A stretch of 64,000 bases of DNA, from assembly GCA_964454685.1 (NCBI GenBank), contig CAYVTZ010000011.1, positions 1 through 64,000 on the forward strand. The letters run 5' to 3'. A model generated the notes under the pieces. It saw only the letters and a program-made list of their open reading frames with translations. It was not told the DNA's origin and ran no database searches. Numbering within the stretch: position 1 is the stretch's first letter; the number at the start of each line of letters is the position of its first letter. Positions 16,940-25,197 of this stretch are shown one piece after another. Source of the stretch: CAYVTZ01 sp964454685 (lineage in GTDB: Bacteria; Bacillota; Clostridia; Christensenellales; Christensenellaceae). The position numbers were made by a program, and so were the translations under genes.

Positions 16940-18052
16940 TCAACTTTGCAGCAGTGCCTGAACATCGTCCTTGGAAAGCGAGACATGATAGAACAACTCA
17001 TAAAAGGCCTGAATTTCGGTGGAGATGTCTACTGATTCATAATATGCCGGATAAAGCGTTTTTCCCGCCCATACAAGCCCTAAGATGCGGTTTGCCGCCT
17101 TGGGGCGATCCAGCCAGCTAAAGGGAGATTTTGGAATGCCGTATACCTGCCCGCTTTGGACTGCGCGCACGGAAGCATAATTGGAGTCGCTGAGGAGGGA
17201 CTGCGCTGCGGATGCGCCGCTGATTTCGTCCTTCGGTTCCCCATTGACGAACATTACATCCGGATTCCACTGTAAAATCTGCTCCGGCGTTATGGTGACG
17301 CGATCGCTGGGTTTTTCAAACGCAATATCCGCAACATTCTTTCCGCCTGCAAGCTCGATGACCTCGGCGGCGTCGCTGCCGGCAGGGGCTGTATCCAGCG
17401 AAAGACTGCCGTTTCCGTAATAAACCGTTACGACATCATCGGGTGCGATTTGTGTGTCGCGGGCGCGTTGCAATGCCGTCTGTGCGTAAAGCGACAATTC
17501 CTGCGCGACTTGCTCTGCGCCGGTCAGCTTGCCAAGCATTTCATAAACATGAGGAATATCCGCCATTTTGCCGGAAAGCAGAACAACGGGAATGCCCAGC
17601 TTTTGCTGCAATTCATCCGCCTGCTGTGCGGCGCTTTCATCTGTCGCGCCCATCTGAACGATCAGTTGCGGATTTGCAGCGATCACAGCTTCCGCGTTCA
17701 AGGTATCGCGCATGCCATAGTTGGGAAGGTCGCGGTAGGGTGCGGCAATGTATTGCAGCTCCTGCTTGTTAAAGGCATAGTTCCAGCCGATCAATTTGTC
17801 AGGGACAAGGGTGTATAGCGTGATGGTGGCTACGGGGTCGGTACCAAACACGCGTTCGATGTTTGAGGGCAGGATCACGGTACGTCCGGCCATGTCTATC
17901 AAGGATGTTGTCTCCGGTGCTACACTTTCTTGCGCGGCGGCAGGAGTTTGGGTCACCTGCGGGCTGGGGTTGGGTGCGGTGTCCGGCGCGGCGCAGGCAC
18001 AAAGCAACAGTGCGGCGCAGAGCAGAATGAGTGATAAACGTGCGATTTTCAT
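16940..18052 (-). CDS. Metal/oxyanion-binding lipoprotein (FecB/BtuF/MolA family)
   Basis: This 370-residue lipoprotein receptor of a FecCD-type importer has a signal peptide ending LLLCA-C20. A Pro/Thr-rich tether is followed by a class III binding fold (TSLIDMAGRTVILP, then IERVFGTDPVATITLY). The family binds siderophores, cobalamin, or molybdate/tungstate (MolA). The neighbouring ModE-like gene, the ModE-like palindrome and the molybdo-hydroxylase favour molybdate or tungstate; this is inference. GGAGGA lies before ATG 18052; an upstream in-frame extension to 18136 lacks signal-peptide logic. Confidence 0.8.
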   Translation of the reverse strand: MKIARLSLILLCAALLLCACAAPDTAPNPSPQVTQTPAAAQESVAPETTSLIDMAGRTVILPSNIERVFGTDPVATITLYTLVPDKLIGWNYAFNKQELQYIAAPYRDLPNYGMRDTLNAEAVIAANPQLIVQMGATDESAAQQADELQQKLGIPVVLLSGKMADIPHVYEMLGKLTGAEQVAQELSLYAQTALQRARDTQIAPDDVVTVYYGNGSLSLDTAPAGSDAAEVIELAGGKNVADIAFEKPSDRVTITPEQILQWNPDVMFVNGEPKDEISGASAAQSLLSDSNYASVRAVQSGQVYGIPKSPFSWLDRPKAANRILGLVWAGKTLYPAYYESVDISTEIQAFYELFYHVSLSKDDVQALLQS

Positions 18053-18100
18053 TGATTCCTCCGATTGACCAAACGATACAAACATGGTATGCTGGTCATG

Positions 18101-18124
18101 CGTTGTATTTTTAAAAGTATAACG
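18101..18124. promoter_or_regulatory. ModE-like palindromic operator between divergent transporter genes
   Basis: CGTTGTAT (18101-18108) and GTATAACG (18117-18124) form an inverted repeat around TTTTAAAA. CGTTRTAY arms resemble the CGTTATA-type half-sites known for ModE. It lies between the divergent binding-protein and permease genes, where one site could control both. Confidence 0.6.
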
Positions 18125-18167
18125 ATAGTCTAACACAAATTTCGCAAGGTTGCAACGGAGGGTGGCA

Positions 18168-19169
18168 TTGGTTCTTGGTGGTCAGAAATATAAAACCGTA
18201 CTCATAGCATTGGCGGCGGCAAGCGTTTTGAGCGTTTGCGCCTCATTTTTGATCGGTTATTTTCCGATTTCCTTGGATGAATTCTGGCAGGTGGTGACGG
18301 GGCAGGGTGCGGCATCCACGCAGGCGGTGGTGCTGCTGAATATTCGATTGCCGCGTATTGCTGCGGCGTTTTTGATCGGGGCGGCACTGTCTGTTTCCGG
18401 CAGTGCCTATCAGGGTATGTTTCATAATCCGTTGGTATCGCCGGATATTTTAGGAGTGGCGTCGGGCGCTGGACTTGGCGCTTCGCTTGGGATTTTTTTG
18501 CATCTGCCGTCTTATGCGGTACAAATAATGGCGTTTGGAGCAGGGCTGGCGATCGCGTTGCTATCCTATGGTGTGAGCAGACGTGTACGCTATGGACAGA
18601 CGGTGAGCCTTGTGCTGGCCGGAACGATGTTTGGAGCCTTGTGTTTGGCGGGAACGACCATGCTCAAATACCTTGCGGATTCGGCAGATACGCTGCCTTC
18701 TATCACGTTTTGGCTGATGGGCAGTCTGGCGAAGGTGACGCCGCAGGGGCTTGTGTTTTCGGGCATTCCCATGCTTGCGGGTTTCGTTATGCTGTTTTTG
18801 ATTCGCTGGCGGCTGAACGTGCTGACGCTGGGGGATGAAGAAGCCCTGAGCGTGGGTATCCATCCGCGCAGAACTCGTCTTTTTGCCATTGTAGCGGCGA
18901 CGCTGCTGAGCGCGGCGGCGGTCTGCCTTGGTGGGCTGATCGGATGGGTGGGGCTGATGATTCCGCATATTGCGCGGCGCTTGGCGGGGCCGCAATATGC
19001 TCGTATGCTGCCTGTTTCAATTTTGCTGGGCGGATGCTTTTTACTGCTGATGGACGATTTAGCGCGCAGCATTTCTGTGATGGAGATACCGCTGGGGGTT
19101 TTGACGGCGGTGGTGGGCGCGCCTTTCTTTTTACTGCTGATTGTGCGGGGAGGAAAGACGGATGCTTGA
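18168..19169 (+). CDS. FecCD/BtuC/MolB-type ABC permease
   Basis: This 333-residue polytopic membrane protein belongs to the FecCD family, with about ten hydrophobic helices. Family motifs are RLPRIAAAFLIGAALSVSG, a QGMFHNPLVSPDILGVASGA segment and GLIGWVGLMIPHIARRLAG, which contains the coupling helix. A likely start is TTG at 18168, with GGAGGG five bases upstream; GTG 18162 and TTG 18150 overlap or precede that site. It is divergent from the binding-protein gene and overlaps the ATPase gene by eight bases. Confidence 0.87.
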   Translation: MVLGGQKYKTVLIALAAASVLSVCASFLIGYFPISLDEFWQVVTGQGAASTQAVVLLNIRLPRIAAAFLIGAALSVSGSAYQGMFHNPLVSPDILGVASGAGLGASLGIFLHLPSYAVQIMAFGAGLAIALLSYGVSRRVRYGQTVSLVLAGTMFGALCLAGTTMLKYLADSADTLPSITFWLMGSLAKVTPQGLVFSGIPMLAGFVMLFLIRWRLNVLTLGDEEALSVGIHPRRTRLFAIVAATLLSAAAVCLGGLIGWVGLMIPHIARRLAGPQYARMLPVSILLGGCFLLLMDDLARSISVMEIPLGVLTAVVGAPFFLLLIVRGGKTDA

Positions 19170-19950
19170 AGTGCGGAATGTGCGATGCGGATACGGCAAA
19201 CAAGAGGTCTTGCATGGCGTGGATTTTACAGCGACGGACGGACAAACGATCTGCCTGCTGGGAATGAACGGGTGCGGCAAAACCACGCTGCTGAAAGCAC
19301 TGATGCGTATACTGCCTGTAAGCGGAGGAGAAATTTTGCTGAACGGCAAAGAGATTCACGATCTTACGCTTGCGGATTTTGCGGCGCAGGTGGCTTATAT
19401 TCCGCAGACGCATCAAATCGTATTTCCATACTCGGTTTACGAAATGGTGCTGATGGGGCGCTCGGCGCACATCCCGGCATTTCGTGCGCCCAGCCTGCAA
19501 GATCATGCGGCGGTGCGTGAAACATTACAGTGGTTGCACATGGAACATCTGATGCAGCGCTCTTTCCTGGAATTATCCGGCGGTCAGCGTAGATTGGTGA
19601 TGATCGCGCGTGCGTTGTGCCAGCAGGCGCGGCTGCTGCTAATGGATGAGCCAACTGCCGACCTTGACTTTGCGAACCAGCAGTTGATTTTAGACACCAT
19701 TGCGCGGCTCAAAGCGCAGGGATACTGCGTTTTGCTATCCACCCATGCGCCGGACATACCTTTTGCGGTGGCGGATCACGTTTTGCTGTTACGAGATGGA
19801 CAAACGATCGCATTTGGAGAAACAGAAAAAACGCTGACGCAGGAAAATCTGTGTGCAGCGTTTGGCGTTCAGATGGAAGTTTTGAGCATGCGTGACACGG
19901 CGGGCACAGAGCATCGCATGATTGTACGCGTGGGGGAGCGCGGAAATTAA
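19162..19950 (+). CDS. FecE/BtuD/MolC-type ABC ATPase
   Basis: This 262-residue ATPase of the iron-complex/cobalamin/molybdate importer class has Walker A GMNGCGKTT (about 36-44), Q-loop YIPQTHQ, signature LSGGQRRLV, Walker B LLMDEPTADLD and H-loop STHAPD. It forms the complete importer with 18168 and the lipoprotein at 16940. ATG 19162 follows GGGGAGGAAAG. The 3' end overlaps the convergent xdhC-like gene by four bases. Confidence 0.9.
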   Translation: MLEVRNVRCGYGKQEVLHGVDFTATDGQTICLLGMNGCGKTTLLKALMRILPVSGGEILLNGKEIHDLTLADFAAQVAYIPQTHQIVFPYSVYEMVLMGRSAHIPAFRAPSLQDHAAVRETLQWLHMEHLMQRSFLELSGGQRRLVMIARALCQQARLLLMDEPTADLDFANQQLILDTIARLKAQGYCVLLSTHAPDIPFAVADHVLLLRDGQTIAFGETEKTLTQENLCAAFGVQMEVLSMRDTAGTEHRMIVRVGERGN

Positions 19951-20417
19951 TCCGCGTGTTCGTTCATTGCCCGTTCCACTGCATTCACAATGTTTTCATA
20001 TCCTGTGCAGCGACAGAAATTGCCCGATAACCCGCGCCGGATTTCCTCGCGCGAATTGGGCTTACCGTTCTCGATAAGCGCGGTTGCGGACATGAGAAAC
20101 CCGGGAGTGCAAAAGCCGCATTGCACCGCGCCCTCGTCAAGAAAAGCCTGTTGCAATGTATTCAGACTGCCATCCTCGTTTGCAAGGCTTTCCACGGTGC
20201 GAATTTCTTTGCCTTCCGCCCAGATTGCCAGATAGATGCAGGCATTGTATGTTCTGCCGTCAATGAGCACGGTGCAAGCACCGCACTCTCCGACCTCACA
20301 ACCCTTCTTTACGCCGGTCAGCGTAAAATCATTGCGCAGTAAATCTGCGAGTGAAGCGCGTGGATCGATGTATTGTTCAACAGGTTTGCCGTTGATGGTA
20401 CAGTTTATTTTTTTCAT
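19947..20417 (-). CDS. xdhC: Molybdo-hydroxylase 2Fe-2S subunit
   Basis: This 156-residue electron-transfer subunit of xanthine dehydrogenase-type enzymes has an N-terminal plant-ferredoxin domain with the CEVGECGACTVLIDG cluster motif. A C-terminal helical domain carries the second cluster (CGFCTPGF and CRCTGY). All eight cysteines are present. It passes electrons from the molybdenum centre to the FAD subunit. The ATG overlaps the upstream FAD-subunit stop (ATGA), so the minus-strand order is Mo subunit, FAD subunit, FeS subunit. The symbol follows E. coli xdh naming. Confidence 0.92.
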   Translation of the reverse strand: MKKINCTINGKPVEQYIDPRASLADLLRNDFTLTGVKKGCEVGECGACTVLIDGRTYNACIYLAIWAEGKEIRTVESLANEDGSLNTLQQAFLDEGAVQCGFCTPGFLMSATALIENGKPNSREEIRRGLSGNFCRCTGYENIVNAVERAMNEHAD

Positions 20418-21298
20418 GACAGACTTCCTCCTGCGCGTTGTACGGCCGCTTCAAAGGCACGCTTGGTCATTTCCTGTGAAACTTGCAAGCGAAGTTCTTT
20501 ACTTGCCCGCCACGACGAGCGCGGCTTAATCTCCTGCAAGATATACTGTGCCAGTTTGTTTGCAGCTTCATGGGTGAGCGGGGCGCCTTTCATGGCTGCT
20601 TCCGCTTGGGGGCAGCGAATGGGCACCGGCGCTGCAACGCCAAATGCGATGCGAAGTCGGTCTATGACTGCGCGATCCTGTGCGAGGCACACATTCAGGC
20701 TTACATTGATGGTTGCGATGTCCATTGCATCCCGCATGGAATACTTGATGTATGCGCCGTGCGTATTTTGATAGCTTTGTGGGGGGATTACGATGCAGGT
20801 GAGCAGATCGCCCGCTTGTAGCGCGACTTTCCCCGCGCCAAGATAAAACTCTGTGATAGGCAATGTGCGCGTTCCGCTTTGATTGGTGATTTCCAGCATC
20901 GCGTCCAGTGCGAGTAATGTTGAAGCGCTGTCCGCACTGGTAACGCCGTTGCAGATGTTGCCGCCAATGGTGCCGATGTTGCGAATCTGCGGTCCGCCAA
21001 TGGTGGCGACGGCATCGCAAAGTACAGGGACATGCTTTTGCAGCAGGTCGCTTTCCTCAATATCGGTAAAGCAGGTTAGCGGAGCAATGCGCAGATTGCC
21101 CTGATCGTCCATTGTGATACCGCGCAATTCCTCCAGCGTGTAAATGCTTACGCATTCAATGCCCGCCAGCTTGCCTTCGCGGGTTTGCACTAAGATATCG
21201 CTGCCGCCGGCCAATACCTTCGCTTGCGGGTGTTCTGCAAGAAGCTGCACGGCATGTGCAATGCTGTGTGCCTCAAAAATCTCTTTAAAATCATACAT
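20414..21298 (-). CDS. xdhB: Molybdo-hydroxylase FAD-binding subunit
   Basis: This 294-residue CO-dehydrogenase-flavoprotein/XdhB-type subunit has FAD-contact motifs VLAGGSDILVQTREG (about 31-45) and TIGGNICNGVTSADS (about 106-120). The C-terminal CODH-flavoprotein domain lies after about residue 175. It accepts electrons from the 2Fe-2S subunit and reduces NAD or another acceptor. GGAGGAA seven bases before 21298 fixes the start. The gene overlaps the end of the Mo subunit by eight bases. Confidence 0.92.
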   Translation of the reverse strand: MYDFKEIFEAHSIAHAVQLLAEHPQAKVLAGGSDILVQTREGKLAGIECVSIYTLEELRGITMDDQGNLRIAPLTCFTDIEESDLLQKHVPVLCDAVATIGGPQIRNIGTIGGNICNGVTSADSASTLLALDAMLEITNQSGTRTLPITEFYLGAGKVALQAGDLLTCIVIPPQSYQNTHGAYIKYSMRDAMDIATINVSLNVCLAQDRAVIDRLRIAFGVAAPVPIRCPQAEAAMKGAPLTHEAANKLAQYILQEIKPRSSWRASKELRLQVSQEMTKRAFEAAVQRAGGSLS

Positions 21299-23600
21299 GA
21301 CTCTGTTCCTCCAACAATCCTGCTTTGTCAAATGCCGCAATCAAGACCTCCGGCGTCATCGGCAGGCGGTCGATTGCCACGCCTGTTGCGTGGAGCAACG
21401 CATTGCGCACTGCTGGTGCAGGAGCCACCGCGGGCGGTTCCCCCAGCGCCTTGTTGCCATAGGGTGCGGTAGGCTCGTGAAGCTCTATGAAGTCACAGGT
21501 GAGATCGGGCGTATCGGATGCCGTCATCAGCTTGTAATCCAGCAGGTTGTTGTTGAGCGGCTTGCCGGTTTGCGGGTCAAACAGCAGTTGCTCGTACAGT
21601 GCATACCCCAGAGACATGCTTTGCCCGCCGTGCACCTGCATCTGCGCGAGCTGCGGATTGATGAGCTTGCCGCTGTCGTGCACACTGACCAGATTCTTCA
21701 CTTTCACTTTGCCAAGCGCAATATCTACCTCGACCTCGGCAAAGCTTACGCCGGTACACAATGCGTTTGTTTTGCAATGCGTGGTATGCTCCACCACAAA
21801 ATGCGTGCTGTGCTTGAGACTGTACAAAGCTTCCATACTCAAATCAGCCAGCGTGGTCAGTTCCTTGCCATTACAAAGGATGAAACCTTGCTGTAAATCC
21901 AGAGCATCTTTTGTTTGCAGTTTGAAAAACGAGCGCGCATACTCAAAAATCTGATCGCGCAGCAGCGCCGCGGCATCGCGCACTGCCATGCCGCTGACAT
22001 AGCTTTGGCGCGACGCATACGCACCCGAATCAAAGGGGGAGGTGTCCGTATCCTGCATGGAGAGAATGTGCACCCGATCCACCGGAACACCCACTGAATC
22101 TGCCGCCATTTGGCAGAACACAGTGTCCGCGCCCTGACCGATTTCGGTGGCGCCCATTGCAAGATCGATCGATCCGTCTTGATTGACGGACAAGCGGCAG
22201 GACGCCGATTCCAGCGAGATGGGATGTACGCCTGTCTTATAACAGAAAATGGACATGCCAACGCCTTTGCGCAGATTTCCGGTCTGATTTTGGTAGGCGG
22301 CACGCTTTTCGCCCCATCCGATCAGCTCTTTGCCGCGCCGGATACATGCCTCCAGCCCATTGGTGTGGGAGGCGATCTCTACCAAATAAGGGTCGTGATA
22401 TCCTTCTCGCAGTGCATTTTTCAGACGCAGCTCGCAAGAATCGATGCCCAGTGTTTGCGCAATTTCTTCCATTTGCGATTCTACCGCAAACATGATTTGC
22501 GGAACGCCGTAGGCGCGCATGGCTCCGGCGGTGGGCAGATTGGTATACACCGTATGCGCGGTGCCTTGTATGGCATTTGCATAGGGATAGATTTGCCGAA
22601 AAATGGAGGCGCTGCCCGCGACGACGCTGTGTCCGTGCGACGCGTACGCACCTTGGTTCGACCACACATGCAGTTTGCGCGCGGCGAGCGTGCCGTCCTT
22701 TCGCACGTAAGTGGTAAGCTGTAAGTCCATCGCATGGCGGGTGCGCGTGTTGGAGAAGGTCTCTTCGCGCGTGGTGTCTATTTTCACGCATTGTCTGGTT
22801 TGCTGTGTGATGAATGCCGCAAGCGGTTCGAACAGAACTTCCTGCTTGTTGCCAAAGCCGCCGCCTACGCACGGCTTGATGACGCGCACGTCACCCCACG
22901 GGATCCCCAGCGCTTGACCAACCACGCGCTGCACGATGGTAGGCACCTGTGTGGAAGAGATGACGACGATGCGATTCCGCTCTGCATAACTGATGACGCA
23001 AGGGTTCTCGATATGCGCGTGCTGCACCATGGGCACATGATAGGTATGCTCGAAGCGCAACAATCCTTCCTCTTGGATGGCTTCCTCAAACTTGCCGATT
23101 TCATAGCTGCTGGTTGCCAAAATATTATCGGGATATTCCTTGTGAATGGGCGTTGCGCCCTTTCGCATGGAGTCCTGCATACAAAGCAGCGGGGAGAATT
23201 CTTCGTATTCCACCTGCACTGCGCGCATGCCGCGTGTGGCGCTGATTTCGTCCTCTGCCACCACAACGGCAATTTCGTCGCCGTAATAGCGCACGCGTTC
23301 GTTTAAAAGTTTGCGATCCGCGACATCCTGATGCGCCGCATCTGTCGACCACGGGTGTCCGGCAGTGGGGAACTGAATATCCGGTACGTCAAAACAGGTG
23401 AAAATATACCGTACACCGCTCACGGCCTTTGCCGCTTGTAAATCGAAGCGCTTCACCATGCCGTTTGCGATGGTGGCGTGTACAATTTTGGCGATGAGCG
23501 GCTTGTGCTGCCGAAAATCATCTGTGTACAGCGCCTGTCCTGTTACTTTTTCGTATCCGTCGACGCGCGGCACGCTGCTGCCGACTGCGGGTTGCTTCAT
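21291..23600 (-). CDS. xdhA: Molybdo-hydroxylase catalytic (molybdopterin) subunit
   Basis: This 769-residue large subunit of the xanthine dehydrogenase/nicotinate hydroxylase family opens with the a/b-hammerhead domain (VPRVDGYEKVTGQALYTDDF). Cofactor motifs are CVGGGFGNKQE, then GQGADTVFCQMAADSVGVP. ALGEPPAVAPA near the C-terminus carries the catalytic Glu. With adenine and guanine deaminases in the same island, the likely substrates are hypoxanthine and xanthine (inference). A TATAAT lies at 23672-23667 on the minus strand, with no good -35. The related E. coli XdhA is about 750 residues. Confidence 0.9.
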   Translation of the reverse strand: MKQPAVGSSVPRVDGYEKVTGQALYTDDFRQHKPLIAKIVHATIANGMVKRFDLQAAKAVSGVRYIFTCFDVPDIQFPTAGHPWSTDAAHQDVADRKLLNERVRYYGDEIAVVVAEDEISATRGMRAVQVEYEEFSPLLCMQDSMRKGATPIHKEYPDNILATSSYEIGKFEEAIQEEGLLRFEHTYHVPMVQHAHIENPCVISYAERNRIVVISSTQVPTIVQRVVGQALGIPWGDVRVIKPCVGGGFGNKQEVLFEPLAAFITQQTRQCVKIDTTREETFSNTRTRHAMDLQLTTYVRKDGTLAARKLHVWSNQGAYASHGHSVVAGSASIFRQIYPYANAIQGTAHTVYTNLPTAGAMRAYGVPQIMFAVESQMEEIAQTLGIDSCELRLKNALREGYHDPYLVEIASHTNGLEACIRRGKELIGWGEKRAAYQNQTGNLRKGVGMSIFCYKTGVHPISLESASCRLSVNQDGSIDLAMGATEIGQGADTVFCQMAADSVGVPVDRVHILSMQDTDTSPFDSGAYASRQSYVSGMAVRDAAALLRDQIFEYARSFFKLQTKDALDLQQGFILCNGKELTTLADLSMEALYSLKHSTHFVVEHTTHCKTNALCTGVSFAEVEVDIALGKVKVKNLVSVHDSGKLINPQLAQMQVHGGQSMSLGYALYEQLLFDPQTGKPLNNNLLDYKLMTASDTPDLTCDFIELHEPTAPYGNKALGEPPAVAPAPAVRNALLHATGVAIDRLPMTPEVLIAAFDKAGLLEEQSHV

Positions 23601-23730
23601 AAAAAGTCACTTCCTTATAATGTAGTGTTGGGATAAATCTGTCTTCGAGTTTCCTGTGATATTTTTATTATAACATGTCTGAGTGAAAAAGCATCCGAGA
23701 ATTCATGATCGCGTTACAATTTTTGTGTGC

Positions 23731-23759
23731 TTGCGTGCATGTGCTTTGAATGATAGAAT
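23731..23759 (+). promoter_or_regulatory. Promoter of the hydantoinase-mocA-guaD operon
   Basis: TTGCGT (23731-23736), 17 bases and TAGAAT (23754-23759) stand about 65 bases before the hydantoinase start. The region 23601-23823 is the divergent control region shared with xdhA. Confidence 0.55.
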
Positions 23760-23823
23760 GAAAGTGCTTCTCACTCCAATATAACATGAGGCTTCATCGT
23801 GTTTTGTATACAAGGAGGTCGCT

Positions 23824-25197
23824 ATGAAAACGTTGATTCGAGGAGGCATCGTGGTATCGCCTCAACATTCTGTGCGTGCGGATGTTTTGATTGAGCATGG
23901 CATCATCACAGCCGTCGGCGGCGGTCTCTCTGCGTTGGGGGCGCGCGTCGTGGATGCGCAGGGCTGCTTTGTGCTTCCGGGGTTTGTGGACGCTCATACG
24001 CATTTGCAGATGGAATCTGCTGTGGGACTAACTGCGGACAGTTTTGAAAGCGGTACGAGAGCGGCGGTGTTTGGCGGCACAACAACGATTGTGGATTTTG
24101 CAACGCAGTTTCGCGGGGAAACACTCAGCGGCGCGCTGGAAAGCTGGCACGGCAAGGCGCGTTCTTGCTACTGCAACTATGGCTTTCACATGGCGATCAC
24201 GGATTGGAACGATGTGGCGAGAGCGGAAATACCGCAGATGGTTCAAAGCGGTGTGACTACATTTAAAGTTTACCTGGCGTATGACGCATTGCGTTTGTCC
24301 GATGCGCAGGTGTTTGAACTGATGTGCCGCGTACGGCAGTCGGGCGGCATGGTGGCGGCACACTGCGAAAACGGCGATCTGGTCAACCAACTGACGCGGC
24401 AGCTTTTAAATCAGGGGCAGACACAGCCAAGCGCGCATCCGCTCTCGCGTCCGGATTGGGTGGAGGAAGAGGCGATCAACCGCTTTTTGACGATTGCGGC
24501 AAGCGCGAAGTGTCCGGCGCACATCGTACATCTAACCACGCAAAAGGGCTTGGAGATCGTGCGCAAGTGGCGCGCGCGTGGTTTGGAGGTCTATGTGGAA
24601 ACTTGCCCGCAGTATTTGGCATTGACGGATGAGCGTTACGGTCTCCCCGATTTTGAGGGTGCGAAATATGTGTGTTCGCCACCACTGCGCAAGCAAGCAG
24701 ATGTGGAAGCGCTTTGGCGAGCGGTGGAAGAGTGTGAAATTGATACGTTGGCGACAGACCATTGTGCCTATCAATTCCACGGGCAAAAGGATGCGGGCAG
24801 AGAGAATTTTTCCGCCATTCCCAACGGTATGCCGGGGTTGGAGACGCGCGCACAGATCGTATATACGCATGGCGTGTGTACAGGGCGTATCAATATGCAA
24901 CAATTCTGCGCATTGATGAGCACGCAACCGGCGCATTTGTTTGGAATGCCGCAAAAGGGTGTGGTTGCGGTGGGCGCGGATGCGGACATTGTTTTGTGGG
25001 AGCCGGATTTTGAGCAGGTGATCAGCAGAGAAAATCAGCATGACGACTGTGATTATACACCATACGAGGGCATGGCAGTGCGCGGACGTGCGCGCGACGT
25101 TTTTGTGGGGGGCGAACCTGTGATCGAGCAGGGGAGCTTGACCGGGAATCAGTGCGGCAAATTTGTGCCGCGCATGACAGGTGCGCGATGGCGGTAA
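23824..25197 (+). CDS. Hydantoinase/dihydropyrimidinase/allantoinase-type amidohydrolase
   Basis: This 457-residue cyclic amidohydrolase has metal ligands H58 and H60 (GFVDAHTHLQ), the carboxylated lysine K148 (TTFKVYLAYD), H180 (VAAHCEN) and a catalytic Asp in LATDHCAY. It opens a cyclic imide or ureide ring. HyuA of E. coli sits in a similar cluster of molybdo-hydroxylase, SsnA and MocA genes. By context it probably acts in purine ring degradation. AAGGAGG precedes ATG 23824. It overlaps the mocA-like gene by ten bases. Confidence 0.88.
   Translation: MKTLIRGGIVVSPQHSVRADVLIEHGIITAVGGGLSALGARVVDAQGCFVLPGFVDAHTHLQMESAVGLTADSFESGTRAAVFGGTTTIVDFATQFRGETLSGALESWHGKARSCYCNYGFHMAITDWNDVARAEIPQMVQSGVTTFKVYLAYDALRLSDAQVFELMCRVRQSGGMVAAHCENGDLVNQLTRQLLNQGQTQPSAHPLSRPDWVEEEAINRFLTIAASAKCPAHIVHLTTQKGLEIVRKWRARGLEVYVETCPQYLALTDERYGLPDFEGAKYVCSPPLRKQADVEALWRAVEECEIDTLATDHCAYQFHGQKDAGRENFSAIPNGMPGLETRAQIVYTHGVCTGRINMQQFCALMSTQPAHLFGMPQKGVVAVGADADIVLWEPDFEQVISRENQHDDCDYTPYEGMAVRGRARDVFVGGEPVIEQGSLTGNQCGKFVPRMTGARWR

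Noticed and set aside
16550..17035. 161-codon plus-strand frame across the modE-like gene
   Set aside because: It is antisense to the modE-like gene and the end of the lipoprotein gene, overlaps the ade end, and has no motif.
18787..19506. 239-codon minus-strand frame opposite the FecCD permease and ATPase
   Set aside because: Low-complexity Arg/Pro/Ser-rich translation, antisense to two convincing genes.
16940..19950. Cobalamin (BtuFCD) importer serving the methyltransferase-like proteins
   Set aside because: The fold fits, but ModE-like gene, ModE-like palindrome and molybdo-hydroxylase neighbours favour molybdate or tungstate. No cobalamin riboswitch is seen. Not fully excluded.
23640..23680. 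Second ModE-like site before xdhA
   Set aside because: The stretch around the TATAAC only loosely resembles the 18101 palindrome and lacks symmetric CGTT arms.
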